From: Metopolophium dirhodum
Lineage: Eukaryota > Arthropoda > Insecta > Hemiptera > Aphididae
Assembly (NCBI RefSeq): GCF_019925205.1
Contig: NC_083560.1
Coordinates: 61,579,266-61,643,265 of the forward strand
Length of the DNA: 64,000 bases
Direction of reading: 5' to 3'
Numbering within the stretch: position 1 is the first letter of the stretch; every line of letters starts with the position of its first letter. Positions 12,401 through 25,100 of this stretch are shown here, one piece after another. The position numbers and the translations under genes are program-made. The notes beneath the pieces were generated by a model. The model made no database searches and was not told where the DNA came from. It saw only the letters and a program-made list of their open reading frames with translations.

Positions 12401-13503
12401 CATAAATATTTTATTTATATTTTTCTTTTGATAATACTGAATCTGTAAACCTGGCCGGTCATTACGGTCATTAAAGGCCAATTCTTATTTCTTAGTAAAA
12501 ACACTATAAACCATACGGGCGAGCGTCGCCGACGGCAATAGTGATAGCTATTGGTAAAAATAAATATTTTATTCTTGAAAACATTTTAATTAAATAAGAC
12601 GATTATAATTTATAATATTTATAAACATTTACACAATATTTCAACTATTACTCGGTATAGTATAATTCAAAATATAGACTAGGAAACCGTGTGCGGCGGC
12701 TATTTATTTTTAAATTATTTAATTTACAATATTCAACTATCAAAAACTTGTTTGTTGTAGATTTCTTATAAATTTTTACCATAAAATGCTTTTATATACT
12801 CAAAATCTTTAAATATGCATAATCATATAAATTTAGTAAAATATGCAACATAAATTGTTGTATTTCAACTGTATGGTTCATGAAACGAATTTGTATCGAA
12901 TCAGATTTGAAATATGCAGCTTCCTGAGAAAGATGCAAATGCATAAAGTTCCGAGCCCTGGTAATATCCCTGTTAACATATTATATTAGGTATAGCTTTT
13001 ATAAATATAGCTTATAATTAACAATATTATATATTATAAATAATTTACTCTTATTTCAATTTGATGAACTCGAAGTAGTTAATTTTTAAAAAGAATTTTC
13101 CCATCACTGTATTTTTGTATACTTAGTATTTATTTATTATAATATTCTATTTGATTTATGTGTATTTTTATTTTATTTAGAAAAATATGATTATGTTGGA
13201 CGTCTATTGAAGCCTGGAGAATCTCACAGTTACTATACTGATGAAGAAGAAACCCCAACCAATAAACTCCATCTAGAAAATCCAAAACAATGTGAATCTG
13301 AAAAACCTAAAAACTATGCCGGAGGAGATTCTACAAATATAAATGAATTACCAAAAACTGAAACCATAGATAACAATAAGGAAACTGTCGACAACAATTG
13401 CAGTGGTAGTCTATCTTCAGATAGTAATGATGAGAAACCTGAGGCCACTAAAATATTGAATAATCCAACCAAAGAAGATGAAATTCATATTTTAGAAAAA
13501 TAG
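6489..13503 (+). CDS. PGRMC: Membrane-associated progesterone receptor component (MAPR, cytochrome b5-like haem protein), complete
   Basis: There are three coding exons, 6489-6810, 6889-7035 and 13181-13503, with GT-AG junctions in phase 1, giving 263 aa. Residues about 23-47 form one N-terminal membrane anchor, followed by an acidic linker. The cytochrome b5-like domain runs from about residue 66 to 165 and contains FDGTKGDGRILVAINGKVFD, HFYGPGGVYSTF and HDASRGLATF. Tyr105 and Tyr111 align with human PGRMC1 Tyr107 and Tyr113, the latter the haem-ligating tyrosine. Lys158-Tyr159 match the conserved KY pair. MAPR proteins bind haem at ER and related membranes and support cytochrome P450 and sterol metabolism. 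The C-terminal tail of roughly 90 residues is acidic and Asn-rich, and is longer than in vertebrate PGRMC1 (about 195 aa total). Intron 2 is 6.1 kb and full of repeats. An AATAAA at 14404 may end the transcript. Confidence 0.93.
7036..8940 (+). other. PGRMC intron 2, first part
   Basis: AT-rich intronic DNA. No open frame, structural RNA or clear repeat boundary was recognised, apart from simple AT-rich words. Confidence 0.5.
8941..10350 (+). repeat. Divergent family A copy in PGRMC intron 2
   Basis: The left side (GCTCTGCTGCACTTCGAGTA, GAGTAGGTCATTATAATGGA) and the right side near 10200-10350 (ACCTCAAAGTACCAACTAGA, then an AAGCATTTTCGAAAAATAA-like stretch) match the order of blocks in the better copies at 17041-17880 and 32241-33724. 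It is strongly diverged and has no coding capacity. An unrelated inverted repeat (9541-9944) appears inserted in it. Confidence 0.5.
9541..9944. repeat. Inverted-repeat element with about 60-bp arms
   Basis: The arm at about 9541-9598 and the reverse complement of about 9880-9944 share TTACCTCCGTTATC, ACGACTACC and GGCT(G/A)TTAT. Both arms, read inward or outward, translate to RLPPLSRLP. Between the right arm and 10012 the unit 'CTGTTAT...GACTACC' recurs two or three more times. This looks like a small DNA element with repeated terminal units, not a gene. Confidence 0.55.
10384..10510 (+). repeat. Family A head fragment
   Basis: Contains AAATTTGAATTCAATGATGA and AAAAACGATTCTGAGCAAAG, corresponding to the head of family A. 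It continues weakly into AT-rich intron sequence up to about 10900. Confidence 0.5.
10929..11352. repeat. Short inverted repeat pair (25 bp)
   Basis: AGAGAAAATTCTATAGTGG at the left pairs with the reverse complement of the 11328-11352 block (CGTTTTCCGTTATAGAATTT). Only about 25 bp match, with a few mismatches, so this may be a decayed element. The DNA to 11543 is GC-richer but shows no gene. Confidence 0.3.
11544..11819. mobile_element. MITE with about 24-bp terminal inverted repeats
   Basis: Left end 11544-11567 (TGATTTCACGGCTACGTCGT...) and right end 11796-11819 (ACACATGACGTAGCTGTGAA...) are imperfect inverted repeats. An internal GATTCAAAGCTGTGTCGTGT near 11633 resembles the ends again, as if a partial duplication is present. 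No reading frame. No clear target duplication. Confidence 0.55.
12281..12960. mobile_element. Non-autonomous hAT-type element with exact 8-bp target duplication
   Basis: The element starts CAGGGCTAGGAACTTTATGC and ends GCATAAAGTTCCGAGCCCTG, which are terminal inverted repeats with one mismatch. It is flanked on both sides by GTAATATC (12273-12280 and 12961-12968), an 8-bp duplication typical of hAT transposition. The 680-bp interior is AT-rich and has no transposase. It lies in PGRMC intron 2, about 220 bp before the last exon. Confidence 0.9.
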
Positions 13504-16186
13504 TACAAATTATTTAAATTAACATCGGTATTTATTTTCAACTATTGGGGACTTTGAACGGTTACATCCGTTACGGTGATGGGATTCATTATATACTGTA
13601 AGGGTGTTAAAAGTTTTTTGTTTTTGTACTTAATAATATGACTGAAATCAACAATTTTATTATTATTGAATTTTAATTCTTTTTTTTTCGTTTTCTGAAT
13701 CTTTATTATTTGAACAAAAATGAAGGTAAAATTATCTATTTAAGTTCAAAATAATCAGTGTTAGTGTTTAAAAATTTTGAATGAAGAATAATCTGGTTTT
13801 GTTCCTTTATTCAATTTTTGTTGAATACAATTGAAGGAATTACATTTTTATTTTTTATAACTATATAATAAGTATAATTAATATTGTAGTCGTTTTTATC
13901 TTTTAGTGTTACCTGATTAATTCAAAATGTACCATTATGTTACAGGGAACACAAAATATTTTTTTCTAAGAACCTAGGAACTAAGTTTAACTACATTAAA
14001 TTTTATGCCAGAATTATTTTGATAGGAAATATTTTTTAAATTTTGCTAATTTACACATGGTATAATTGTACAGCCTGCACGTATTTTTTGTCTTACTTAT
14101 AAAGTTTATATAAAAAAAAAATTACTGCCCATAATGGTGTAATAATATTTTAATACATAAAAGTAACCATTCCTTGAAACAATGTTGAAAAAAGTAGATA
14201 CCTACATCATTTTTGTTTATTTTATAACAATTATGTTACCTTAATCCTAATGGAATTTTCTTATATGCATTCTTATGTTTTTGGTGTGTTTTAATTGATA
14301 AAATAATAATTATATATATACGTTTTCTTACTATTTTCCTAATAAGTCAACACTTCTGCAATGTCAAATTATTGTTTGTTACACAATATAAAGGTTTCTT
14401 ACCAATAAATACTTCATTTGTTTTTTATATACTTATTCATTTCTTTATCTAAGTTTCAAATTATTATATAATCCAATTACAATAAATTTAATTGAACAAA
14501 CATTTAAACAATAATTTCATATCATTTTTACACAATTATTAAAATTAAATAATTACATTTTTATTTTATTAGGTAATGTCATGATATTAGTTGTATTAAT
14601 AGGTGAAACATAATTTGGTTTTTGGGAAAATACAAAAAAGAATATAAATTGACCAAGTTTTATACTTGGCGACACTAAAATTAAGAAAACTTAGTTTACA
14701 ACAATCTATATTACCTATCATCATTGAAAGTTTAGAAAAAAAATAGTATGTCATTTTTTTTCTATCCGATAAACTAATAATATTAAATATTTTTAATAAT
14801 GACTGATAATGAGAATACAACTCATGAGTAATGTTGAATTTGAGGGCCACATAATGTAAAGTATACAATTATGGATATTATCTAGACATTTAATTTAATA
14901 TTTTAAACATGGAGACAAAACAATATATTTGTATTCCTATTTCCCTTAAAATTATATAGAAAATAATGTTTTTTAAGAAAACAGGAGTAAGGTTTACTTT
15001 ACAAGTAGTCTTTGTAGTTACAGCTGTACAGTTAGAGTCAATTGTATCTCGTCATTGAGTAGGTCGCTGTTAAATACTATTGTATGTTAAATTCAATTCA
15101 ATACTTAAGTCATTGTATACAAAAAAAAAAATCATTGAGTGTGGAGACTGTCTGACAGCCTATTCTTCTAAAGCAGTGGTTCACGTTACAAAAAATATAA
15201 TGTGATGTAAATTTTTTTTAAATAGTAATTTGTGTTAAATTGTTACAGTTTTAAACTTTTACTTAAAATTGATCTATTATAAACATTATAAGCCTGCTAT
15301 TTCATTATTTTTTATTTATTCATTCTAAATAATTAATGTTACCTACTAAACACGGGGCCTTCATATGGCCTTCTCATTGTTCATTGAATAAAAACCACTT
15401 CAAATTGAAATAGAAAACTGCATATTCTTATTTTGTATCTTAAGCACGCTTTTATTTGGTAGGTAATATACTAACATGTACATCATAAATAATTTTAAAT
15501 ATGTAAGCTTTTGGTAGATTATTATTTTACAACACTTAAGCTGAACAATGCAAGTTTTTCAAACATATATAGTTATGGTGATTTTAATAAATATTTTTAA
15601 TATTCTTAATTATCTCAGTAATAAATGAAAACAATATCAATATTGTATTTACTTAATCTAGTGAAAGCTAAGAGATGAGTTATTTGAAAATAATATACTA
15701 TATATTAATGATAGTTAAAAATAAAACTGGTATTTTTAGCGAGATTATGTATGTTTTATTGAAATTTAATTATATTTGAGGTGTAACTAATAATAATACT
15801 TTAAAAATCATTAGACTGAAAGATGTGGCACTAAATTATTGAAAAAAAATGCTCATACAAACAAAATTAATTAATAGTACTAACTAGTAAAAACCTATCA
15901 CATGGATATTTATTATAAAATATGGCAGAGTTTATTGCAACTATTTATATTATAATAACATTAAACACTTACATGACGCTTAAAATCAAATTCAAAAACA
16001 TTATAGGATTTTTGTAATTAGTTATTTAATAATATACATAATTCTTATATCTTTATTAAAATGTTATTACTTAAAATGTTTAAAAAATTCCAAAAGAAAA
16101 AAAATAAATGACAAATATTACTTATTATTAATTAACATACTTTCCTTAAATAATAGTTAAATTAGAATTTGATAAGTGTAAAAGAG
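13504..16186. other. Convergent 3' region of PGRMC and CDC45
   Basis: The PGRMC 3' UTR probably extends to an AATAAA at 14404-14409. On the minus strand, AATAAA (16052-16057 as TTTATT on the plus strand) lies about 130 bp past the CDC45 stop. Between them is AT-rich DNA with a family A head fragment near 15030-15140 (GTCATTGAGTAGGTCGCTGT). No other gene was seen. Confidence 0.5.
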
Positions 16187-19100
16187 TCAACTTAATAATG
16201 CTGTTAATGCATCAAAAAATTTTGGCCGGTCTTTAATCTGCATTTTAGCAATGGATGAATCAAAATAATCTAGTGAAATATCAATATTCGATTTATCGGC
16301 TCCTTGCTCAAATGCTTTTCCAAAAAAACTGAAACATTTAAAATCATTATAATAAGAACAACTTTTAAATTGTAAATTACATGAGTGATAAATAGTATTA
16401 AAACTAATATTTATAAATAAATTATATTCACTTTTAGTTTGTCAGGAAATAGTTAAATGTATTAATTTAAATATTTTTTTTTCAAATTAGCATTTAATTA
16501 TCAATTAATTAAACAATTATGATACATACATTTTTTGGTAAATAAATAAAATTGTCACTACTGAATATATGGAAACAATCATTATTGAGATCATAAGTAA
16601 TAATTGCAGGGACAACTATCTTATTACAGGCATTTAATATTTTGATATGGTTTACAGCTTACTTTAATGTTTTGTAATAATAAATACAAATATAAAATTG
16701 GATATCAAATAATATTAGTTATTTTTTATCATTTATCACTGCTGAAATTCAGAACTATAATGATACTTATTAAAAAAATACAATTTTTAAATGTTACCTT
16801 CTAGGCAATGATTCTGTAATAGGAGGAATACCAACTATAATACAAGTATCTTGGTCTGCATCAAGAACTGCTGAAGCAATTAATGGTAAATGAGTATTTC
16901 TATTTTTATGTAATGATGCAACTTGAGCCCTCAATGCAAATGATGCTAACATAATTAATAACTGGGGATCGGAATAATGCCGTGAATTTAATGTACCCTG
17001 CAACAAATAATAATTTAATTTTACTTAAAAATTAGACAAGTGAATACCGCTGTCCACTATGCTGTACAGTAGGTGTCAAGTAGTCACTGTACATTTTAAT
17101 TCAATGATATATCATTGTATACGAAAAATGATTCTGAGCAGTCCCTCAGCTTTTATTAATTATATTTCATAGGTTTTGATATTGCTGTTAAATCAATTTA
17201 TTTCAGTATTAAAGTAGGTTGATATAAATTTTATCGAAAACATTGCATTATATTACTAATATTTAGTTATTATAATAATATATTTATATCATATTATATT
17301 ATTTAAAATTTAAATTAACTTTTGAGTAAATACCGCCTTACCCTAGATAAGTGTGAATTGTTCATGGTAAAAATTGGCAAAGCTTAAAATTAATCTAAAT
17401 ATTTTGAAAATGTAAACGTTTTTAATAACCAATTTTGATATCACACTATATACACTATACCTAGTCAAATATATAATATATAAAAGACCTTTTGAGTCCC
17501 TACAGTAATTTGAAATCACAATCAAATAACTAATATCATTATTCTTTGTTTAGATTTGTAATTTTGTCAACATTTGGACTTCACAAGCTTATGAAAAAGA
17601 AAACCGTGCCTATGTACCTTTAATATTTTTAACCCCATTAATACAAATAAATAAAACGATTCTATAAATATACATTTGTATTTTCTGACGCTTTTGAATA
17701 CTACTTAAGATTTTTTTTTTATCTAAAACCCCCTAAAATACCAAATGGATTCACTTTCCTACCAGAAAAGATGCTGAAGCTGCAATAAAACATTTTTACT
17801 TCTTTCAAAAATAATAAAAGAAACCTACATCATTGTAATATCAATAAATTCATCCGCTCAGAATCTAAAGTTATAAAAAAAAAATTTAGAAATTATATTA
17901 CTTAAGTTATTTTGCTACAGAAAATTTGTTACCTCTTGGACAATTAGGTAATAAAATGGACCAGCTAATATCACTTGTCTCATATCCAATGCTGCTTGTA
18001 TATGCCTAAACATATTAGTCAATATCCATTTGGCTCTTTCGATTCCTTCGTCTAATAAATTTTTTTTGGAGCTACAATATTATATCATATTTAAATTTTA
18101 GTTTGTTATAATGTGCAAAATCGAAACTGTATTTATTACAAATACATACCGAGATAATGAATCCATTGTATTGTAAAAACACTCTGTAGATGATTTTCCG
18201 TGAATCTAAATTTTTTTTTAATGTTAATGTAGTTCAATAGTACAGTATTTATAACATTTCTTCATAACTTACATTACTTTCCAAAGTAGCAATCATTGAG
18301 TAAACATAATCAGCACTTTGGTATCGGGTTTTAAAGCCTTGATGTAATATGAATGAAGGATAAGTTAAGTTTAACAAATTATGAGTATTGGAAATTTTTT
18401 CCATCATCCCAAAAAATTGTTTTCGCAAATTTAAGTCCATAGAACGGTACATTTGACGACTTTCCGATAAAGGTAACCTATTATTATTAATTATAACATA
18501 AATTTTTTTATTTAACTGGAAATTAAAGTTACTATAGCTAATAATTTATTAAAATAAAACTACGACAATAGATTTTATTAAAATTATTTCAGTATACTAA
18601 TTATAATCACCCCATCTCGGCTAAAATTTGTTTCAATCTTTTTTCTCCTTTTACGGTCCAAAGTTTTAAAGATACAGATGTAAACATTGAGTATCGAAGG
18701 CTTGATTCAATTGTCCAATGCCTGTATAAGGCTAATAACAAACTGTGAATTATATTATCATTATTTTAATATCTGTATTTAAGGATATTAATAGTTCAGT
18801 ATTTCTCACTCTTTTCCAGATTCAATTCTTAAATTTGATGAATCGTTTGAACGTACTGTTTGTGACAGAGAATTCAACTTGTTATGATTAACAGTAGATT
18901 CACAAATACGACCAATGTGATCACCAATCAACTCAACTTCTTTTAAGTAAAGCATATTTTCAGTTTTACCGAAAATGAATTGCTCAGTTACACCAATAAT
19001 ACCCCACCTGAAAATTTTTATTTTAAATATTCATATTGATAAATACTCTAATTGACTAAAATTTAATAATTTTTTTGTTAATGGATAAATAATTTAAAAA

Positions 19101-22100
19101 ATATTATTTCTTCTGATCCCACAAACTCTAAAAATGTTAAGCTTACCATAATACATCAACAGATTCTCTATGTAATTTCCAGGCGAGATCATACATTAAT
19201 ATAGCAGTCTAAAAAGCAAAATTGAATAATATATAGAATCTTAGTTGAACCTTTAGTAAAAAACAAAAATTATTAACAAACCGATCTTCCATAATATGAA
19301 AATTGAGTGTAATCAAATAAAATCTTTTTTCTTTTTTCTTCCCAATTTCTTCTTTCTTTTCTTTTTATGAATGCATTTTGTTGAAGCTTTCTCCTTTTAT
19401 TTTGACGATTCTCAATAGCATCATTACCTGAGTCTTCATTTAGATCATCAGAATTAGAATCTTCTTCAGATGACTAGAATTATATATTTAAAAAAAAAAT
19501 TAATATTACCTAGGTATGAGTTTAAGTTTTTTAAGAATACATTTTATTTTACCTCTTTATCAATAAATATATCATCATACATAGGTATTTTTTCATCCTC
19601 TTCAGGAGTAGCGAGAATTCTTATCTGAAATACAAATTTATAGGTACCTATTAAACTATTCGGTAAACATTAAGTAGTAATATTTACTTGTGAACTACTG
19701 TATACATTGCAGATGTCTGTTGGTCTATGACTATCGATAATAAAAAAAATTATATCTTCTTCTGGTTCTAAAATATCTATTATATCTAATGAACCACCAC
19801 AGTTTATTAACACTATATGCTTAACCTATAAATTGGAAAAAATATATACAGTAATTAAATAGTTTTTATTTCCTGACTGAAAGTAAAGTAAATTAAAAAA
19901 GTATAATGAAATTGAATCACTTACATCTGCTTTCTGTTCTTTGTAAACTTTTTTCAATTCAGAAGTAGTTTTTACAGGCACAAGTACGTACATAACATTA
20001 TCAAAACGTAATATATATTGAAATATTTTAGCAGCACATATTGCATCCACATCATAATTTACCAAAATTAAAATTTTCTAAACACAATAAATAAAAACAA
20101 TTAAACAATAATAATAAATTTCTATTTTAAAAATTGACTTTTACCAAAAGTACAAAACCACATTCAAGGATCTTTTGATTTTTTATTCTTAATTTGTTTG
20201 TACTAGACACAGTAGATAATAATAATATAGTTTTTTATCAAAATATGTACAATAGCTTTATGTGTGTTAGACAATAGCATTAACCCTTACACTTCTCCAG
20301 ACATACTATTTAGTCCAAAACATTTATACCATTCACTGCTCAACCCAGGGGCGTATATAGGATTTTCTTGAGGAGGGGGATATCAAAATTTTTTAGTGTT
20401 GATGCAACCTTTTGTTAGTTACTCCATGTAAGGCTAACAATAAAAACAATAATATTGATTTTAATTTTACTCTGTTTTATTAATTTATAAAATAAACTCT
20501 AGTTTTCTGTTTTTTAAGCACAACTCATCAATTACTTCATCTGTTGTAATTTCGACCTCTCTGTGACAAGAAAGCATGAATATTTATATTAGCATTTTCT
20601 ATACACCATAAAATGTTGAAAATATTTTGACTCTTTTTGAGCTGTTTACGGACATTGTCAGTTTTCAATTTTTTTAGTTTTTTTTTCTATAAATATCAAT
20701 AAATTTTTATTTGTTGGGTAAAAAAGCGTGAAAATTTAATATAAGGCTCCTGATATATCGTTCTAATAGCAGTTGAAAAATATTAAAAATACATAGGCAC
20801 AATTTTTTTTTATAAGCATTTAAAGTTCAAATTTTGACAACATTTATCAAATTTATAATTTATTAATTATTTTGTGGTTAAAAATGTATAAATTTTTAAC
20901 TTTTATGGCTAAGGATTGAAAATTTAAAACAAGGCTCCACGTAAATAGGTTATATATAAATTACTTTATTCACAATAATATCATCAAATATACTTGGTAA
21001 AATCATAGGCTGACTCGTTTTCCCTCAGAATCGTTTTTCTTATACAATGATATTATATCATTGAATTCAAATTTAACACCATCCATTACAGTGACCCACT
21101 TGTAACCTACTGTACAGCAGAGCGACATCCACTTATCCACCTTTTTTAATATTTATTTTAAAATTTACGAATTCCTTATCGTTTTCTGTCCGCTGTCGCA
21201 ATTAGTTTCGTGTTCTACGTATATAACAGTATAATAGGTTAGGTACTAGCGGGTTTTACCCGACTTCTCTCGAATATAGTCCTATTTTAATTTTGTTGTT
21301 ATTGTTGGGTAATATCACTCGCAGCCCACAGGATAACAAAATTATAAAATATAAATAGCAACAGTACTGCAGCTTAAACTTTATACCTAAACTAAAAAAA
21401 AAGGTCAAGGGAGGGGATCTATCCCCCATATCCCCCCCCATAAATACGTCACTGGCTCAACCCAAACTATTACGTCCCTGTATTTTAGCATAATCTCATT
21501 TTTCAGTAACCGTACAAGTTTTGGAAACAATGTTTTGCATTATTTTAAACTTAAATAATTAGATCATAGTATAATATATATATTAGATCTTAAAATTAAG
21601 TCTAAAAAAAAATTTATAAATTAAAAAAAAAACATTTAAGGGCGTTGGATTCAGTGGTTTTCTGTCTTTGTCTAACACATGTTCAACATAAGAATAACGA
21701 CCTAAGCGACTGACAAAAATTAAGGTACTTCTTGTTGTTCAATTTAAAAAATGAAAAAATGGTTGAATTGGTTTACAAGTTTGCTTTGCAATGGTCGAAG
21801 TACTTTTTTAATTGTGGAAATATTTTGATGAGAATAGATATTTTTAATTTTTTATAAATTTTATTAAAAAATATTAAAAATAGGCATCGACCAATGCAAA
21901 GTAAACTTGTATACCAATTCAAACATCTTTACATTTTTTAAATCAAACAACTAGAAGTACCTTAATTTTTGTCAGTCACTTAGGTCGTTATTCCTATGTT
22001 CCACGTGTGTTAGACAAATACAGCAAATCACCGCATCCAGCACCCTTAATATTTTATTTTACGTACCATAAACAGGTTGAAGTGGATAAATAGTATAATT

Positions 22101-25100
22101 TTAATTAATTTGAATTCTAAATCCAAAATGTTTAACTGATAGAGCTAGTCATTAAACATCAAACTTTTGCCATATTATGCAAAATAAATAAAATTAATGT
22201 AGGTATTGTTAAAAAATATCATAAGCATTGAATATTTTAATTTAACTTTCCTTGATAGCAAAAATATTATTTTTTTAAATTGTCTGAATGTATCTATCTA
22301 ATTAAATTTTATTATTTAAAATTAATAGATGATAATTTATTGTATAATACTTGACTTAAGTCAGATTGAAGAATTTTAATCATTATAGTGTTTAGAATTA
22401 AAAAGAACATAAATTTAGTTAAATCATTTTTTTTTTAACTGACAGGTAGGTTGATACATCAAAATGACTAAAAAAATAAGATAACTTCACATACCTAGAA
22501 TCATTGGTTGAACAAATTATAAATTAGATTAAATGATGGTCGAGTAATCTAGTTTTATGTTCCTCAAAACCAAATTTAGATATAAGTACAAGGTACTGAG
22601 TATAATAGTGTTTCCTATTTCTATTAACACACAATATAATATGAATAATATGTGAAGAGTGAAGTTAATATCATATTATGCCCTGCAAATATATTATTAA
22701 TTTTTTATAAAGTATAAATGTGTAATAATATAGGTATTAATATAATATTAAAATGTGTAAGTAATCTAACTATTCAAAACTACATGTTATATGTTAATTA
22801 TCTTTACCAAATCAATATAGGTAGGTACCTAGTAGGTATATGCTAATGTAGTTATAGATAGCAAGTCAAACATATACAGATTTTAAAAATATCCACTAAA
22901 AGAAATTTGGAAAGAAATCAGTTAACTACCTCGTAATTACTAATGTGTATACTATTATAAATATGTCATATTTATTTTGATCTTTAAGAACTGATATTTG
23001 ATGCTAAATCAAACTTACAAGCACTGGAAACTGCCTACAGGGACACAAGTACCTTTGCTTACAACTCAAATTGTATATACTATACAATATACTATACAAT
23101 TGTCCTACTATTTTAGATATTAACACTCCTAACAAATCTATCCTCAATCTATTCACTCCCATCAATGAACTTGAAATCACAAATCAAATCTCAAAACTAA
23201 AAAATGGTTCTTCGCCCGGTTTAGTTGGTATTACGGTCAACTTATTAAAAGAAAATAAACTTGCACTAGCCTCTCCCTTAAAACATATTTATAATCTTAG
23301 TTTTTCAAATGCAACAGTACCAGATTTATTCAAAATGTCCATCGTCACTCCAATTTTCAAAAAAGGTGATACAAATGTAATCAATAACTACCGACCGATC
23401 TCAATGATTTCAAATATTGCAAAAATATTTGAAAAAATTACTAAAGATAGACTTGTTACATTTCTAGAATCAAACAACTATATACATAAATCTCAATATG
23501 GTTTCCAAAAAGGTAAAGGCACGGATCAAGCCATTGCTAAAGTGACTCAATTTGTTTATAAATCATTAGATGAAAGTAAAAAATGTGCTACGGTCTATTT
23601 AGACCTTGCTAAGGCTTTCGACACTATTGATCATAGCATACTTTTACACAAGATAGAACAACTAGGATTACGTGATAGAGCTTTACTACTACTCCGTTCA
23701 TACTTAAGTGATAGAAAACAGTGTGTTAAAATAAATGAATCTATTAGTTCTTTAAATATTGTAAAGTGTGGTGTACCACAAGGTACAGTTATCTCCCCGA
23801 TACTTTTCAACATACAGCTAAATGGTATTCACTCTCTCCCCTTAAAAAGTAAAATAATCTGTTATGCAGATGACACAGTTATGCTATGTTCAGGTGACTC
23901 ATGGGACGAAATATTTAATATGATAAAACTCGATTTAAAATTGATAAAACAATGGTTAACTGAAAATAATCTATTTTTAAATTTAGAAAAAACATGTGTT
24001 GTACCTCATGCCTTAATAGATAATAGACTACCTACTGAAACAAAAATAAAAATTCATAATGACACCTGTACACAGTTAGAAAAAAATTGTTTTTGTGAAT
24101 CAATAAAGATTGAACATAATTTTAAATATTTAGGTATTGAAATCAGTAGTAATATGAGATGGAAAACTCATATTGAACAATTACGAAAAAAGCTTCGAAA
24201 AATGATGTACATATTAAGAAACTTAAATAAAGTTCTTACAATACCAAAATTACGTCAAGTTTATATAGCGTTGGTGGAATCAATAATATCTTATGGTATA
24301 ATAGGCTGGGATGGTGCTTTCGAAAATACTATAAGTCATCTGCAAATCTATCAAAATCAAATTATTAGGCTATTGTTAAATAAAGACCGTATGTACCCAA
24401 CAAAAAATGTATATACTGAATTAAACGTCCTTCCTGTAAAAAAAATATATTTAAAAATAACCGCTATATATTTAAAAAAACCATAATCTATTGCAACCAA
24501 TAATGCACGGAGTCAACACAAGATATGCGAAAAACCATTTTCTCATAGAAAAAAACAAAAAAACCACAACTAACAGATATTTTGAAATAGTTAGTACCAA
24601 ACTGTATAACGAAATACCACCTTCTATAACAAACCTCCCAATAAATTTATTCAAAAAAAGCATTCTACAGTGGCTATTGAATTCTCCTTACAAATATAAT
24701 GTGTAATGATATCACTGTACTTATTTAAACTGTTCAATTCTATTATTAAGTAACACAAATTGTCCACACTTTAGATCTTCATACGCTAATTTAATTTTGT
24801 AATTTGTAATCTTTTCTTTCCTGTAATCTGTATACGCAATTTATTTTTCGAACTCCTGGGCCCCCACACGAGTTTTCTCAGTGGGGCCCAGTATTTCATA
24901 TGTATATGAAAATTAAAAATAAATAAATAAATAAATAAATAAAAATATAGATGGACCCAGGGTAGTTTAGGTTATCTAGAGTCTAGACTACCCATCTGGG
25001 CCGACTACAGCATGTTGTCATTTTTTTTTCACCAAATAGGCAGAAAAAACTTTAATTTGGCCCTGGGTAGTCCTTATGCCTATGGATTGAAAATGAAATC

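Larger units (their letters stand above)
23071..24945 (+). mobile_element. 5'-truncated non-LTR retrotransposon (LINE) in CDC45 intron 1
   Basis: It contains a reverse transcriptase frame, a further C-terminal stretch in a second frame, a short 3' UTR with a stem-loop (24856-24891), and an (AAAT)n tail (about 24916-24945). No endonuclease domain is present, so the element is 5'-truncated, as is usual for LINE insertions. Orientation is antisense to CDC45. The left boundary and target duplication could not be fixed. The clade (Jockey or CR1-like) is inferred only from the general style of the RT motifs. Confidence 0.85.

Noticed and set aside
23071..24706. Treating the LINE as an intact autonomous element
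   Set aside because: No endonuclease domain or ORF1 is present, the left end is truncated, and the C-terminal segment is in another frame.
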